Source of the DNA: CAZGMN01 sp964645765 | GTDB lineage: Bacteria; Acidobacteriota; Aminicenantia; Aminicenantales; Aminicenantaceae | DNA length: 52,099 bases | Direction of reading: 5' to 3' | Assembly: GCA_964645765.1 (NCBI GenBank) | Contig: CAZYBE010000022.1 | Location: 1 to 52,099, forward strand | Shown here: positions 24,686 to 32,666 of the stretch, one piece after another | Layout: every line of letters starts with the position of its first letter | How positions within the stretch are numbered: position 1 is the first letter of the stretch | Notes under the pieces: model-generated | The model's input: the letters and a program-made list of their open reading frames with translations, nothing else | Databases searched by the model: none | What the model was told of the DNA's origin: nothing | Made by a program: the position numbers and the translations under genes

Positions 24686-26371
24686 ATGTCAATAAGAATT
24701 AGAAGAAAAGCTCAAAGAATAACCATTGCCGGGCTTGCAGCCCTGTGCTTGATTATTGCTTTTTTCACTCTCAATGTCCGCGCTTCGGATATAATGGATT
24801 CGAAGGCCAAGCAATCCAAGACCTTCAAAGAGGCTATCGCTTCCGCGCCTGGGAAGACTCTCTATATTGACGATACCCGCGCTGACCTGACCATCACCGG
24901 CTCCGGCGAAAACGAGCTTTCCATCCAGGGGCTGGTCGAAGTCGGAAACAGGGATGAGGACGACGTTAAGAAATTCCTCTCTGAGACAAAACTGGTTCTC
25001 GAGCCTTACGGGGATGGGTTCCGGGTCAGGCTCCGTTCCCCATTGGATGAGTTTCATGAGAGGACGACAATCACTATTAACCGCAGCTTGCGCACGCTTT
25101 TCCGGGGAGGAAGGGTCGACTTTTCCTATTCAGCCAAGCTCGATATCACAATCCCGGCACAGCAATCTCTCGATGTCGACAACAGCTATGGCGATGTCCT
25201 GGTCAAGGGCGTTACGGGTAAGATTGATATCAGAAATCAGTCGGGTGAGGTGAGGGTCGAGGGTTGTGGGGGAGAGCTCAAGCTCCAGAACAGCTACTCT
25301 CTGGTCAGCATTTCTGATTTTAAAGGACCGGTTGACGTCAGAAATACAAGCGGCGAGGTTTCCCTGATGAATATCGGCGGCAATGCCCGGGTCTACAGCA
25401 GCTACAAGCCGGTGCAGTTCAAACAGATTGGCGGAACGCTGACCATAAGCACCCAGAGCGCCTATGTCAGCGGAAGCGATGTCCAAGGAGATTGCGAGAT
25501 CACCTCGTCTTACAAGGAGATCGATGTGAAAGGGATTCAGGGAAGGCTCAAGCTCAGCGGCCAGAGCTCGATGGTCACTGTTGACAATGTTAAAAAGGAT
25601 GCGGCTATCGAAAGTAGTTATAAAGCCGTGAGAGTGACGAATGTCGGCGGCGGCCTGAGAATCTTGAGCCAATCGTCTCCGGTTACGGTCCAGGAAGTAG
25701 GCGCCGATGTCTATGTGCGCAGCTCCTACAAAGAGATCGATGTTTCTCAAATCCACGGCGCTGTAGAGGTTGACGGCTCTTCTTCCTTTGTCTCCCTGCG
25801 CAATATCGACGGCAATGCGACAGTGACATCTTCTTACAAAAGCGTCATTGCTTCCAATATCGGCGGCGCATTGGACGTGCGCTCAAGCTCAACCGCTGTC
25901 ACGGCGACAGACATCAAGAAGGGCGCATCGATCGTAACTTCCTATCAGCCGGTAGAGCTCAGGAGGGTTGGCGGCGACCTGAAGGTCGATGCCAGTTCTT
26001 CCAGTGTCCTGGCTGAGGATGTCGGCGGCGATGTCGATGTCACAAACTCCTACAAGTATGTGGTTTTGAGGCTGACAGCAGGCTCGGTCGTTGTCCGCGG
26101 AAGCTCAAGCCCGATCGAAGTGACCCAGGTCAAGAGCCTTCCTCAAGGCAGCCGGGTCGAGCTTATCACCAGCTATAAGCCTGTTGTTGTAGAGATTCCC
26201 GCCGGTGCGGATGTGGCCATCTCCGCTTCCACTCAGTACGGACAAATTCGCTCTGATTTTCCGGTTTACCTCCTGGATAAAGGAACCAAAAGTGTTAAGG
26301 TGGAGCTGGGCAAAGCAAGCATCACTGTCCGTATCGAGACGAGCGGCGATATCACCATCAGGAAAAAGTAG
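24686..26371 (+). CDS. Exported DUF4097 beta-solenoid with alternating rungs
   Basis: 561 aa. Signal peptide (IAGLAALCLIIAFFTLNVRA) and an N-terminal domain (~35-165). From about residue 165 to 500 there are roughly nineteen rungs of 19-20 residues. They alternate strictly between a Tyr type (NSYGDV, SSYKPV, SSYKEI, SSYKAV, TSYQPV, NSYKYV; ten copies) and a Ser type (NQSGEV, TQSAYV, GQSSMV, SQSSPV, GSSSFV; nine copies). Both types end in a turn such as NIGG or DVGGD. The pattern is that of a right-handed parallel beta-helix in the DUF4097/DUF4098 family. ATG follows CGGAGGA. Transcribed with the sigma/anti-sigma pair 30 bp upstream, so it is a probable target or feedback component; function unknown. 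Confidence 0.85.
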   Translation: MSIRIRRKAQRITIAGLAALCLIIAFFTLNVRASDIMDSKAKQSKTFKEAIASAPGKTLYIDDTRADLTITGSGENELSIQGLVEVGNRDEDDVKKFLSETKLVLEPYGDGFRVRLRSPLDEFHERTTITINRSLRTLFRGGRVDFSYSAKLDITIPAQQSLDVDNSYGDVLVKGVTGKIDIRNQSGEVRVEGCGGELKLQNSYSLVSISDFKGPVDVRNTSGEVSLMNIGGNARVYSSYKPVQFKQIGGTLTISTQSAYVSGSDVQGDCEITSSYKEIDVKGIQGRLKLSGQSSMVTVDNVKKDAAIESSYKAVRVTNVGGGLRILSQSSPVTVQEVGADVYVRSSYKEIDVSQIHGAVEVDGSSSFVSLRNIDGNATVTSSYKSVIASNIGGALDVRSSSTAVTATDIKKGASIVTSYQPVELRRVGGDLKVDASSSSVLAEDVGGDVDVTNSYKYVVLRLTAGSVVVRGSSSPIEVTQVKSLPQGSRVELITSYKPVVVEIPAGADVAISASTQYGQIRSDFPVYLLDKGTKSVKVELGKASITVRIETSGDITIRKK

Positions 26372-26528
26372 AATTTCCCCATCGCGGGTGATTGCCATAG
26401 AAAGTCTGCGGATATTGGCTTTTCCTTTAAATCAGGAATGGTTTTCTCCAATTAAACCTGGATGTTGAATGTGCGGGAAGTTTTCAATATCGCGAGGAAT
26501 AATTGAGGAGCGACATCAGCCTCCGCTG

Positions 26529-27731
26529 TCATGATAGCGGCTTTTTTGAAGGCAGGGACGAAGTCTCATAGACAAGAACTTCGACGGGCCTCTTTTCCTC
26601 TCTCAGCTCCAGGCCAAGCTGAGTGCTCACGGCTTCTTTGATAGATTTCAGGTCTTTGGCATCCCAGTAAAGGGAAATATCGTAGAGCCCCTCGAGATGG
26701 ATCTCATCCAGGACGATTTGTCCTAAAGTATTTTCCAAAACTGAGGTGAATTGTGAGATTGATGCGCCAAGGCTTGCGACCAGGCCTGCATCCGACAATA
26801 TGGGCATATCGGTTTTATTTGCCGAAACTCGCAATCTGTGCGTTCCGGTCTTCGGCAGACTTAAGATGAGCACATCCATCTCCCTGGTTTCCCGTCTGAC
26901 CTTCAACCCAAAGGCAGCGGTTAACGCCTGTTGCAGCATGGGCCGGAGTAGCTCTCTTTGTTCATCGGGAACGCCGGCGATTATTTCATAAGTTACATCA
27001 GGCTGAGGATTGGCAGCAACAAGGCGGACAGGCGAGACACCGTAAGCATGAGAAACAATTTCGTGGAGTTTCATTCCCCGGGCTTTAAATTTGCCGCCGG
27101 CCATCGACATGCTCGACGAAGGCTTTGCCGGCCGGATCAATAGCTCGACTAGCGGCTCAGTAGCAGGAGCCTCCTTTAAAGTGGATGCAGAAGGAATATT
27201 CTGGCTGGGCGGAGGAAAAGGAGGCAACTCAGACAACATTCTTTCCAGGATACCTGCATTGAGACTGGTGGGGTAGATGAGTGCTGCAATCTTACCCTGC
27301 AGGTCGACCAAGACCGTGTGCGGCCTTCCCCATACATTGTAGGCTTTGAACATCACGCCATCTGTATCCAACCCAATCCAGCCGGAGATAGAAGTGGCGA
27401 ATTTCAAGAAGTTCTTAACCCGCCATTCTTCCTCATCCGTGACGGAGATGAATTGAACCGGCTTGTTTTTGAAGTGATCAGCAAGCTCGTTCAGATGAGG
27501 CATGGCTTCCCGGCAGGGGCCGCACCAGGTCCCCCAGAATTCCAGGACAACGACCTTGCCCTTGAGCTCATCCCAAGTCCCTTGAAATCCTTTTGGCGCC
27601 TGCATCAACTTCTCAAAATGCAAAGGAGGTGCCGGGTCGCCGACTTTGAGGGCCGGACTATTTTCCTGACCGCACATCCAGAGCCAGGCGAATAGCAGAA
27701 GAAAAATAAGGAGAAAAGATTTCCGACTCAT
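26529..27731 (-). CDS. TlpA-like thioredoxin fused to DUF3738 domain
   Basis: 400 aa. Signal peptide (FLLIFLLLFAWLWMC; the Cys suggests a lipoprotein). Residues ~30-170 are a TlpA/AhpC-type thioredoxin domain with WGTWCGPCREAMPHL (both active-site Cys present). Residues ~220-390 match DUF3738/TIGR03435 (GGKFKARGMKLHEIVSHAYG, MLQQALTAAFGLKVRRETRE, PVEVLVYE), a family very common in Acidobacteriota. The ATG follows AGGAGGA. The family's role is unknown; the thioredoxin half predicts disulfide reduction or exchange at the cell surface, and the DUF3738 half may be the substrate. It is read from the strand opposite the DUF4097 operon, and no partner is adjacent. Confidence 0.85.
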   Translation of the reverse strand: MSRKSFLLIFLLLFAWLWMCGQENSPALKVGDPAPPLHFEKLMQAPKGFQGTWDELKGKVVVLEFWGTWCGPCREAMPHLNELADHFKNKPVQFISVTDEEEWRVKNFLKFATSISGWIGLDTDGVMFKAYNVWGRPHTVLVDLQGKIAALIYPTSLNAGILERMLSELPPFPPPSQNIPSASTLKEAPATEPLVELLIRPAKPSSSMSMAGGKFKARGMKLHEIVSHAYGVSPVRLVAANPQPDVTYEIIAGVPDEQRELLRPMLQQALTAAFGLKVRRETREMDVLILSLPKTGTHRLRVSANKTDMPILSDAGLVASLGASISQFTSVLENTLGQIVLDEIHLEGLYDISLYWDAKDLKSIKEAVSTQLGLELREEKRPVEVLVYETSSLPSKKPLS

Positions 27732-27832
27732 TCTAATCCTCCTTCTATCACGAGCATTTTTTATTTCTAAATATGCAGAATCTACAATTATGATAAAGGA
27801 ATTTATGCGAGTCTATCAAGGTATCAAATTTT

Positions 27833-27918
27833 GGGGACACAATACATAATTAGCGAATTAAGTGATGTGTCTCCGGAACTCTCCATACCCACTAGTTCGA
27901 ATTAAGTGATGTGTCCCC
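27833..27918. repeat. Palindromic GGGGACACA repeat, locus 2
   Basis: GGGGACACAATACATAATT (27833-27851), then two inverted copies: AATTAAGTGATGTGTCTCC (27856-27874) and AATTAAGTGATGTGTCCCC (27900-27918). The loop between the first two copies is only 4 nt. Same unit as at 22649 and 35504. Confidence 0.75.
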
Positions 27919-27942
27919 GGAATTCTTAAATTTTTTTTATCT

Positions 27943-30900
27943 TCAGAAATAAACCTTAATCGTCACCGCTGAATTCTTCTTGGTTTTTACAGTCACAATG
28001 TTTTTATCGAAAGGAACGGGCGCGCCTTCTTCTTCCAGGAAATTGGATAATACAACTTTTTTGGGAGTGTGGGGCAGGGTGAGAACAGCCTGAGAATCCT
28101 CGCCCTTTGTCTCATACCACTGCAAAACCCAGGCATCTGAATCTTCAGCCTTCTTCACAGTGGCCAGCACAAGGTTCGAGGGCTCGAGTTTCATGAAGGA
28201 ATGAGCATCAGGCAGGCTGCCTTTATGAACCTCATTCTTGAAAGGAAGAAGAGGATAGTTGAACTCGTATCCTCTCTGGACAGTCATTGCCTCTTTCCAT
28301 GTTCCCTTATGCGGATAGAGGGCATATTCGATGGAATGCTTTCCCCTATCAGCAGTCGGGTCTGGCCAGTTTGGAGAGCGAAGCAGAGAGAGCCTGATCG
28401 TGTTTCCTTTGATGTCGTGTCCGTATTTGGAGTTGTTCAGCAGGCTCACTCCGTATCCTGTCTCAGAAAGGTCTGCCCAGCGGGCTGCAGGAACCTCAAC
28501 TTTTGCCTTTTCCCAGGAGGTGTTCATCTGGGTTGAGCGCTGGATAGAGCCAAAGGGAATCTCGTAGCTGGCAAAAGTGTTGTTGACTGTCACGGGGAAG
28601 GCAACTTTGAGCATGGTGTGCTCTTCCCACCAATCGACATCTGTCTTGAAGTCGATGCGGTCCAGTCCGCCGTAGAGGATGATGTCCTGTGTAAGGAAAG
28701 TCGAGGGAAAATCTTCTGTCGGGAAATCTTTTTTCACTCCTGGCTTAAGGTAGTCACGGTAAAGCCTGAGGACAACCCTCACCGGCCCGGCCTCGACGAT
28801 TTCAATTTTTCTCAACGTCGAAGGGAATTTTTTTCCTGTGATCCCGATATTCCAGGCATCCCATTGCGCAGGCAGGTCTTCCAGGAGCTGGAGCTCATTT
28901 CCAGGTCCGTTAAGAATCTCTTTTACATTTCTCTTGTCGAAAATGCTTTTAATCCAGCCCGATTCAGAGTCAATCGCGACTTTGAAGAATTCATTCTCAA
29001 GTTCGCCTTGAGAAATTTTGATGTTCGCACTCTTCACCGAAGGCTTCTGCTTTTTGAGCAAATAGCTCTTGTATCCAAGCACAGGGACGTTTTCAGCTAC
29101 AAATAGAATCTCCCGGACATATCTTTTCGCGGGCACAATCTGGGAGGCAATCTCCTTTCCTTGCAAATCGAATACGGCATAATCATTCATGTCCGCCTCA
29201 GGGAGTTTCAGCTTCACCACATCTGTCCTTTCCCAGGAAAGGGGATTGAAGATAGAAACAGGCACCCCTTCCTTGACCTTTGCAGTGTCGATATTCTTCG
29301 AGATAAATTCAAGCGCTTTGTGCAGCTCATAATTTCCGATGGCCTGAGCATCCTGGTATTCTTCAGCAGAGTCGATGTAAACCTCCCTGATGCTCGAGCC
29401 GGGAAGGATGTCGTGGAATTGATTGAAGAGCACAATTCTCCACGCCTCTTCGAGCTGGGCATTCCTTGGCTCTGCACCCAGCGTCGTGGCGAATGTCGAG
29501 AATTTCTCGACGTTGGTCAGCAGAACCTCGCTCAAGCGGTTGTATTTCTTATTCTTTGCCTGGGTCGTATAGGTTCCCTGATGGTATTCCAGGTAAAGCT
29601 CGTCCTTCCAGGTTGGCACTGAAGAAAGGTCCCGCTTCCCGATCCAATCCAGATATTGGGAAGCGGTTCCATATTCGATCGAAGGATAGATGTCGAGCGA
29701 CTTGAGATGCTCGATGCGGTCAATCATCTCCAGCGATGGCCCTCCTCCGTGGTCGCCGACGCCGAAGAGAATCATCATCTTGGTCATGCCGGTGTTGGCC
29801 TCAAACTGGCGTATCCAGTCTATAAGCTGGAAGGGGTCCTCGACAGTACTCACATAGTCAAACGGAAAATAGGTCAGGAGGCGGGAGCCGTCAGGCCCTT
29901 CCCACCAGAAGAGCCTGTAAGGAAAGACATTGGTCTCGTTCCAGCCGATCTTCTGGGTGATGAAGGCGCCAATTCCCGCGTTTGCATAAAACTGAGGCAT
30001 GTTCCAGTTGTATCCGAATGAATCCGGATTCCAGCCAATCTTGATGTTGGTTCCGAATTTTTGAAGGAAGTAGCGCTTGGCATAGAGAAGGTGCCTCATC
30101 CAGGACTCGCCGCTTGGCAAATTGCAGTCAGGCTCGATCCACATTCCTCCGATAAGCTCCCAGCGGCCCTCCTTCACCCGCTCCTGAATCTTCTTGAACG
30201 TTTCAGGATACATCCTCTCCATCCAGTCATAATAGGCAGCCGAGCTCTGAGTGTAGGTGAAGTCAGGCCTTTTGTTCATCATGTTCAGGACAGAATCGAA
30301 AGTGTTGCGCGCCACCTGAACAGTCTCCTTTTCTCGCCAGAGCCAGGCCGCATCGATATGGGCGTTGGCGTCGAAGAAAAGAGTGAATTTTTTGGCAAAC
30401 TCGGCGATTAGCCGGAGCTGCGAACGGACTTTGGCCACCGAAGAATTGAATTTTTCAAGGTTTCCATTCTTGAGAGACTCGACATCAACTTGAGCGCCAA
30501 GTTCCTGAAGCAGGTTGCTCAGCCGCGTCTTTTCAGCCCTGTCGAATTTTGATTTATCGATTCCAGGGTCCTCCCGCCTCCAGGAGCTGGTCTGATAAGT
30601 GTCAGAGCTCAGGAGTTTCTGCCCTACCCGAAGACTCAAAGATAAATCCTGAATGGACTGCCGAAGAGGGATAAATTTTTCAAGCTGCAACTCAGCTCGA
30701 AGAAGACGCAAAGGCCCGCCGGTGTTGATGGCTTTGATAACGACAAGAAATTTTTCTCCAGGTTTGGCATCCTTGGTCAGCTCGAACTCGCCGTTCCAGG
30801 GAAAATATCCCTTGCTTTCTCCGTTCACCCAGAGATACCCGGCATCATCCACTGTGAGCAGGAGCTTTACCGGCCCGCTCATCGGCTGGCCGAGCATCTG

Positions 30901-31194
30901 CTCAGGAAGGACAATCTCCTTCCTCAGCCAGCAGTAATCCAGGGAATAACGCTCATCGAGCTTCATATTTTGCCAGGAAGAATCGTCGAATCCCGGCTTA
31001 CCCAAGGATATGGCATTAGCATCCGCCTTGCTTATGTAAGGGTTATATTTCCAGCTGTCATAAGATAACGTGGTCAACGAATTCAGATTCTGGGCAAGTT
31101 TGTCCACGTTGGATTGGGGAAGGAGCGTTGCGGGAAGAAACAGAAATGTCAGAAGAATCATGAAAAATTTTTTCATTGTTATTTTCCTGTTCAT
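27943..31194 (-). CDS. GH38 alpha-mannosidase, exported
   Basis: 1083 aa, the usual length for the GH38 class II alpha-mannosidases. Signal peptide (~7-26, FFMILLTFLFLPATLLPQ), then an accessory beta domain before the (beta/alpha) catalytic domain at ~270-560. Motifs seen: DANAHIDAAWLWREKETV (zinc-binding His and Asp), GWNPDSFGYNWNMPQF (Asp nucleophile) and FGVGDHGGGPS (zinc His). The C-terminal half is the usual beta-rich GH38C region (DIILYGGLDRIDFKTDVDWW). Hydrolyses alpha-mannosides from glycans; exact linkage unknown. The ATG follows AAGGAGA. Divergent from the permease gene across a 122-bp spacer. Confidence 0.93.
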   Translation of the reverse strand: MNRKITMKKFFMILLTFLFLPATLLPQSNVDKLAQNLNSLTTLSYDSWKYNPYISKADANAISLGKPGFDDSSWQNMKLDERYSLDYCWLRKEIVLPEQMLGQPMSGPVKLLLTVDDAGYLWVNGESKGYFPWNGEFELTKDAKPGEKFLVVIKAINTGGPLRLLRAELQLEKFIPLRQSIQDLSLSLRVGQKLLSSDTYQTSSWRREDPGIDKSKFDRAEKTRLSNLLQELGAQVDVESLKNGNLEKFNSSVAKVRSQLRLIAEFAKKFTLFFDANAHIDAAWLWREKETVQVARNTFDSVLNMMNKRPDFTYTQSSAAYYDWMERMYPETFKKIQERVKEGRWELIGGMWIEPDCNLPSGESWMRHLLYAKRYFLQKFGTNIKIGWNPDSFGYNWNMPQFYANAGIGAFITQKIGWNETNVFPYRLFWWEGPDGSRLLTYFPFDYVSTVEDPFQLIDWIRQFEANTGMTKMMILFGVGDHGGGPSLEMIDRIEHLKSLDIYPSIEYGTASQYLDWIGKRDLSSVPTWKDELYLEYHQGTYTTQAKNKKYNRLSEVLLTNVEKFSTFATTLGAEPRNAQLEEAWRIVLFNQFHDILPGSSIREVYIDSAEEYQDAQAIGNYELHKALEFISKNIDTAKVKEGVPVSIFNPLSWERTDVVKLKLPEADMNDYAVFDLQGKEIASQIVPAKRYVREILFVAENVPVLGYKSYLLKKQKPSVKSANIKISQGELENEFFKVAIDSESGWIKSIFDKRNVKEILNGPGNELQLLEDLPAQWDAWNIGITGKKFPSTLRKIEIVEAGPVRVVLRLYRDYLKPGVKKDFPTEDFPSTFLTQDIILYGGLDRIDFKTDVDWWEEHTMLKVAFPVTVNNTFASYEIPFGSIQRSTQMNTSWEKAKVEVPAARWADLSETGYGVSLLNNSKYGHDIKGNTIRLSLLRSPNWPDPTADRGKHSIEYALYPHKGTWKEAMTVQRGYEFNYPLLPFKNEVHKGSLPDAHSFMKLEPSNLVLATVKKAEDSDAWVLQWYETKGEDSQAVLTLPHTPKKVVLSNFLEEEGAPVPFDKNIVTVKTKKNSAVTIKVYF

Positions 31195-31244
31195 TAATTC
31201 TCTCCTTTTATTTTATTATTTGAGCAGCTGACAGCACCGAAAGA

Positions 31245-31306
31245 ATATATCGCCAGTCTGTTAACCATGTCAAGGATTTGACATTTTATTCTTGGCTGAT
31301 TAATCT
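31245..31306. promoter_or_regulatory. Divergent promoters with back-to-back -35 boxes
   Basis: ATGTCAA-ggat-TTGACAT (31268-31285) is a perfect 7-bp inverted repeat whose halves are two consensus -35 boxes. On the plus strand TTGACA (31278-31283), 17 nt and TAATCT (31301-31306) face the permease. On the minus strand TTGACA (31274-31269) and an AT-rich -10 (ATATAT with an 18-nt spacer, 31250-31245) face the mannosidase. The plus start would fall within a few bases of the permease ATG (31317). Confidence 0.55.
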
Positions 31307-31316
31307 TTCCTCAAAA

Positions 31317-32627
31317 ATGAACGCGGGAAATCAAAGCAGACTGGTGCGGGCCATCGGGCGCTGGACGCTCGTGGCGCTCGTCATCAACGGCATCATCGGC
31401 AGCGGCATCTTCGGGCTGCCGGATGATGTGGCGCGGCTGGTGGGCCGCGCAGCGCCGCTGGCTTACCTGCTTGCCGCGCTCGGCATCGGCGTCATCATGG
31501 CCTGTTTCGCCGAGGTTGCTTCGCAATTCAGCGAAGCAGGCGGGCCATACCTCTATGCGCGCAAGGCTTTCGGGCGGCTAGTCGGCATCCAGATAGGCTG
31601 GTTTGCCTGGCTGGTCAGGTTGACTTCAGCCGCGGCGAACGCCAACCTGTTCGTCGTCTATCTCGGCGAATTTTTTCCCGCAGCGACCCGGCCAATGCCG
31701 CGCGCTGCGACCCTGACCGTGCTCATCGGATTGCTGGCAATAGTGAACATTCGGGGAGTAAAGTCCGGGGCGAGCGTGAGCAACGCCTTCACCGTGGCCA
31801 AATTGCTGCCGCTCTGGGTTTTCATCGTTGCGGGTCTGGCCCTTGTCGGCGGCCGGATCAGCATCGGCGGATCTGCCGCTTCGGCCGGAAACTGGCTTCA
31901 GGCTGTACTGGTGCTGATCTTCGCCTACGGCGGGTTCGAGGCAGCCCTGATGCCGATGGGCGAGGCCAAAGAGCCGCGCCGCGACGCCCCGTTTGCGCTG
32001 TTCATGGCACTCATCGTCGTCACGGTGGTATACATGCTGGTGCATTTTGTGGTGATGGCCGCGATAACTGACCCGGCGGCCTTCAACCAGCCGGAAGTGC
32101 GGGAGCGGCCTTTGGCTGAGGCTGCGCGCGTCTTCCTGGGTGGGGGCGGCGCCGCTCTGATTGCGCTCGGAGTGCTCGTTTCAACCTACGGCTACCTGGC
32201 CGGGCAATTCGTCAGCGTGCCCAGGCTGACATTTGCCTTCGCCGAGCAGCGCGACTTCCCCAAATTTTTCGCAGCAGTGCATAAGCGGTTTCGGACTCCC
32301 TATGTTTCGATTCTTGTCTATACGGCCCTGGTCTGGGTGTTGTCGATATATGGCAGCTTCATCTGGAATGCGATTCTCTCGGCAGTGGCGCGTCTCTTTA
32401 CCTACGGGCTGGTCTGCGCCGCGCTGCTTCGGCTGCGGAGGATGCAGCCCGAGGCGGCCTCCTTTCGCCTGCCCGCAGGGTGGCTTGCGGCCTTCCTGGG
32501 CATGGCCTTCTGTGCTCTGATGGTGACGCAGATGGGCAGCGAACACCTGAAAATTGTGCTGGTCGTCGCAGCGGTCGCGCTGCTGAACTGGCTTTGGGTG
32601 AGAAGCAAAACAAAAGAGGTTTTTTAG
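31317..32627 (+). CDS. APC-superfamily amino-acid permease
   Basis: 436 aa from the ATG at 31317; the frame extends upstream to 31278, but that region contains the promoter. About twelve membrane helices; helix 1 contains the diagnostic GIIGSGIFGLP, and others include AALGIGVIMACFAEVASQ and AVLVLIFAYGGFEAALMPMG, the latter conserved in the amino-acid/polyamine/organocation family. Imports or exchanges amino acids across the inner membrane. Codon third positions are strongly G+C-biased compared with the flanking genes, suggesting acquisition from a G+C-rich donor. No Shine-Dalgarno sequence; a leaderless transcript is likely. Confidence 0.88.
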   Translation: MNAGNQSRLVRAIGRWTLVALVINGIIGSGIFGLPDDVARLVGRAAPLAYLLAALGIGVIMACFAEVASQFSEAGGPYLYARKAFGRLVGIQIGWFAWLVRLTSAAANANLFVVYLGEFFPAATRPMPRAATLTVLIGLLAIVNIRGVKSGASVSNAFTVAKLLPLWVFIVAGLALVGGRISIGGSAASAGNWLQAVLVLIFAYGGFEAALMPMGEAKEPRRDAPFALFMALIVVTVVYMLVHFVVMAAITDPAAFNQPEVRERPLAEAARVFLGGGGAALIALGVLVSTYGYLAGQFVSVPRLTFAFAEQRDFPKFFAAVHKRFRTPYVSILVYTALVWVLSIYGSFIWNAILSAVARLFTYGLVCAALLRLRRMQPEAASFRLPAGWLAAFLGMAFCALMVTQMGSEHLKIVLVVAAVALLNWLWVRSKTKEVF

Positions 32628-32666
32628 GATATATTTATGTTCTTAAAAAATGAAGGAGGTCAGGCC

